Shown here: in pieces, positions 62,887-64,000 of the stretch | Position numbering within the stretch: the stretch's first letter is position 1 | How the letters are laid out: each line of letters starts with the position of its first letter | Source of the DNA: Palsa-1150 sp036490515 | GTDB taxonomy: Bacteria; Myxococcota_A; Polyangia; Polyangiales; Polyangiaceae | Direction: 5' to 3' | Length of the DNA stretch: 64,000 bases | NCBI GenBank assembly: GCA_036490515.1 | Contig: DASXDU010000037.1 | Coordinates: 1 to 64,000 of the forward strand | The notes under the pieces: generated by a model | What the model was told of the DNA's origin: nothing | Databases searched by the model: none | What the model saw: the letters and a program-made list of their open reading frames with translations, nothing else | Translations under genes and position numbers: made by a program

Positions 62887-64000
62887 TCAGAGGAGCGGAG
62901 ACACGAGCCGGGACGCGCCCTCCTTCAGGCGCGGAGACCAACCGCGCGCTTTCCAGGCGTCCGTCTCGATGCGGCGACTGTCGGCGAGCTCCGCGTCGAA
63001 GGTTCGCGACAGGCGAGCGGCGGTCGTCTCGTCGTGAACGAGCGTGTGCACCTCGAAGTTGAGCCGGAAGCTCCGGAGGTCCATGTTCGCGCTTCCCACG
63101 AGCGCGACGTGTCGGTCGGTGACCAGCGTCTTGGCGTGCACGATCCCGGGTGTGTACTCGCGGACGTCGACGCCTGCATCGAGGAGCTGCGAGTAGAAGC
63201 TCCTCCCGGCGTGGTACGTGACCCGGTGGTTCGAGTGCGCGGGAAGCATGAGCTTCACCTCGACGCCGCGCATGGCCGCGACCTCCATCGCGACGAGCAG
63301 CGACTCGTCCGGGACGAAGTAGGGGGTCGTCACGAGGACCTCCTTCTGTGCGCCCACGATCGCGCCGAAGTAGAGGCGGTGGATGGCTTCCGTTCGCGTG
63401 TCGGGCCCGCTCGGTACGATCGCGACCGTCGCTTCGCCGCGCACCGCGGGAGTGCGCGGGAAGTACTCCGTCGGGTCGATGGGCTCCCCGGTTGCGAAGG
63501 CCCAGTCCTGGAAGAAGACGCGCTGGAGCTCGGCCGCCGCCGGGCCGTCGATCCGCAGGTGCACGTCGCGCCATCCCCCGATCCCTCGCATCTGCCCTCC
63601 CCGGTACTCGTCCCCGATGTTGAAGCCACCCGTGAGCGCGGTCTCGCCGTCGACCACGACGATCTTGCGATGGTTGCGGAGGTTGACCGGCTGCAGCAGA
63701 ACGCTGCGCATGGGCAGAAAGACCCCCACGCGAACGCCCGCCTTGTGGAGCGGCCGCTCCCACGCGCGGCCCAGAGCGAAGCAGCCGAAACCGTCCATGA
63801 GAAGTCGCACCGCCACGCCGCGCTTCGCGGCGGCGATCAGCCGGTCGCGGAACCAGCGCCCGGTCTGGTCGTCGCGGATCAGGTAGTACTGCGCATGGAC
63901 GTGGTGCCGGGCCGCGTCGATGGCCGCGCCGAGGGCATCGTAGGCCGCAGGTCCATCGGTCAGCACCTCGACCTTGTTGCCGGTCGTCGCGCGCTGGTGC
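62887..64000 (-). CDS. Cardiolipin synthase / phospholipase D family (5' end cut by window)
   Basis: 371 residues visible; the frame stays open past the window edge with ATTGNKVEMLTDGPAAYDAL, the normal lead-in of cardiolipin synthase, so the ATG at 63966 is internal. Two HKD motifs: NHRKIVVVDGETALTGGFN and VHAKTLVTDRHVALVGSANMDLRSF. It joins two phosphatidylglycerols into cardiolipin or transfers phosphatidyl groups at the membrane. The N-terminal membrane spans, if present, lie outside the window. The C-terminus KEGASRLVSPLL is normal for the family. Confidence 0.93.
   Translation of the reverse strand, partial: HQRATTGNKVEVLTDGPAAYDALGAAIDAARHHVHAQYYLIRDDQTGRWFRDRLIAAAKRGVAVRLLMDGFGCFALGRAWERPLHKAGVRVGVFLPMRSVLLQPVNLRNHRKIVVVDGETALTGGFNIGDEYRGGQMRGIGGWRDVHLRIDGPAAAELQRVFFQDWAFATGEPIDPTEYFPRTPAVRGEATVAIVPSGPDTRTEAIHRLYFGAIVGAQKEVLVTTPYFVPDESLLVAMEVAAMRGVEVKLMLPAHSNHRVTYHAGRSFYSQLLDAGVDVREYTPGIVHAKTLVTDRHVALVGSANMDLRSFRLNFEVHTLVHDETTAARLSRTFDAELADSRRIETDAWKARGWSPRLKEGASRLVSPLL

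Overview
The window is very GC-rich chromosomal DNA from a predatory-type delta-group bacterium, most likely phylum Myxococcota (Polyangia/Sorangiineae-like). The signs are many lipoproteins with Asp-Ala-Gly-rich linkers, a MYXO-CTERM sorting tail, Sel1 lipoproteins, an AgmX-type protein, GTG and TTG starts, and third codon positions that are almost always G or C. No tRNA, rRNA or CRISPR array was seen. The right edge cuts a cardiolipin synthase gene.

Layout. 0-4.4 kb: a secreted HEIAEAVTD protein, an S55 (SpoIVB-like) peptidase and small secreted or membrane proteins, several with tandem repeats directly behind their stop codons. 4.6-7 kb: a 56-residue basic protein, then an ECF sigma factor overlapping a membrane-anchored partner with an AgmX/TonB-like C-terminus. 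7.1-13.8 kb: a MacAB-like export operon with one adaptor, one ATPase carrying a membrane tail, a small membrane protein resembling that tail, and three tandem permeases. 13.9-17 kb: a Sel1 lipoprotein, glyoxalase I, a lipoprotein and Sua5/TsaC. 17.5-21.9 kb: a RidA-MarR-enoyl-CoA hydratase-acyl-CoA dehydrogenase-OYE operon with long palindromic elements on both sides. 22-29 kb: an M13 peptidase, a lamin-tail/MYXO-CTERM protein, an esterase, a CvfB-like S1 protein and a peroxiredoxin with an in-frame TGA at its catalytic cysteine, followed by a good bacterial SECIS hairpin (predicted selenoprotein). 29-37 kb is accessory: a nucleotidyltransferase, a propeller-like lipoprotein, a 1.5-kb zone of 21-22-bp degenerate repeats, a VapBC-type pair and a Cys-rich lipoprotein. 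38-48 kb: fumarase, a sedolisin protease, an MDR oxidoreductase, an AAA ATPase/DUF4276-like pair and aconitase. 48-53.5 kb: UspA, a YihY/BrkB protein, an RRM protein, a gnd remnant, zwf and opcA. 53.5-56.6 kb has no recognisable genes: a 22-bp repeat array, then about 2.4 kb of unassigned sequence ending in a low-GC patch with DnaA-box-like words. 56.6-64 kb: a membrane-anchored unknown, an octaheme cytochrome, DusB, a DUF2804 protein, a lipoprotein and cardiolipin synthase.

How the genes work together. Fumarase and aconitase belong to the TCA cycle. Zwf and OpcA open the oxidative pentose-phosphate route, although the 6-phosphogluconate dehydrogenase gene beside them is reduced to its first ~40 codons. 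The RidA/MarR/ECH/ACAD/OYE set resembles aromatic acyl-CoA (2-aminobenzoyl- or salicylyl-CoA) catabolic clusters. The most notable observations are the selenocysteine peroxiredoxin, the two kinds of phased degenerate repeat array, the paired long palindromes, and the unusual triple-permease exporter.
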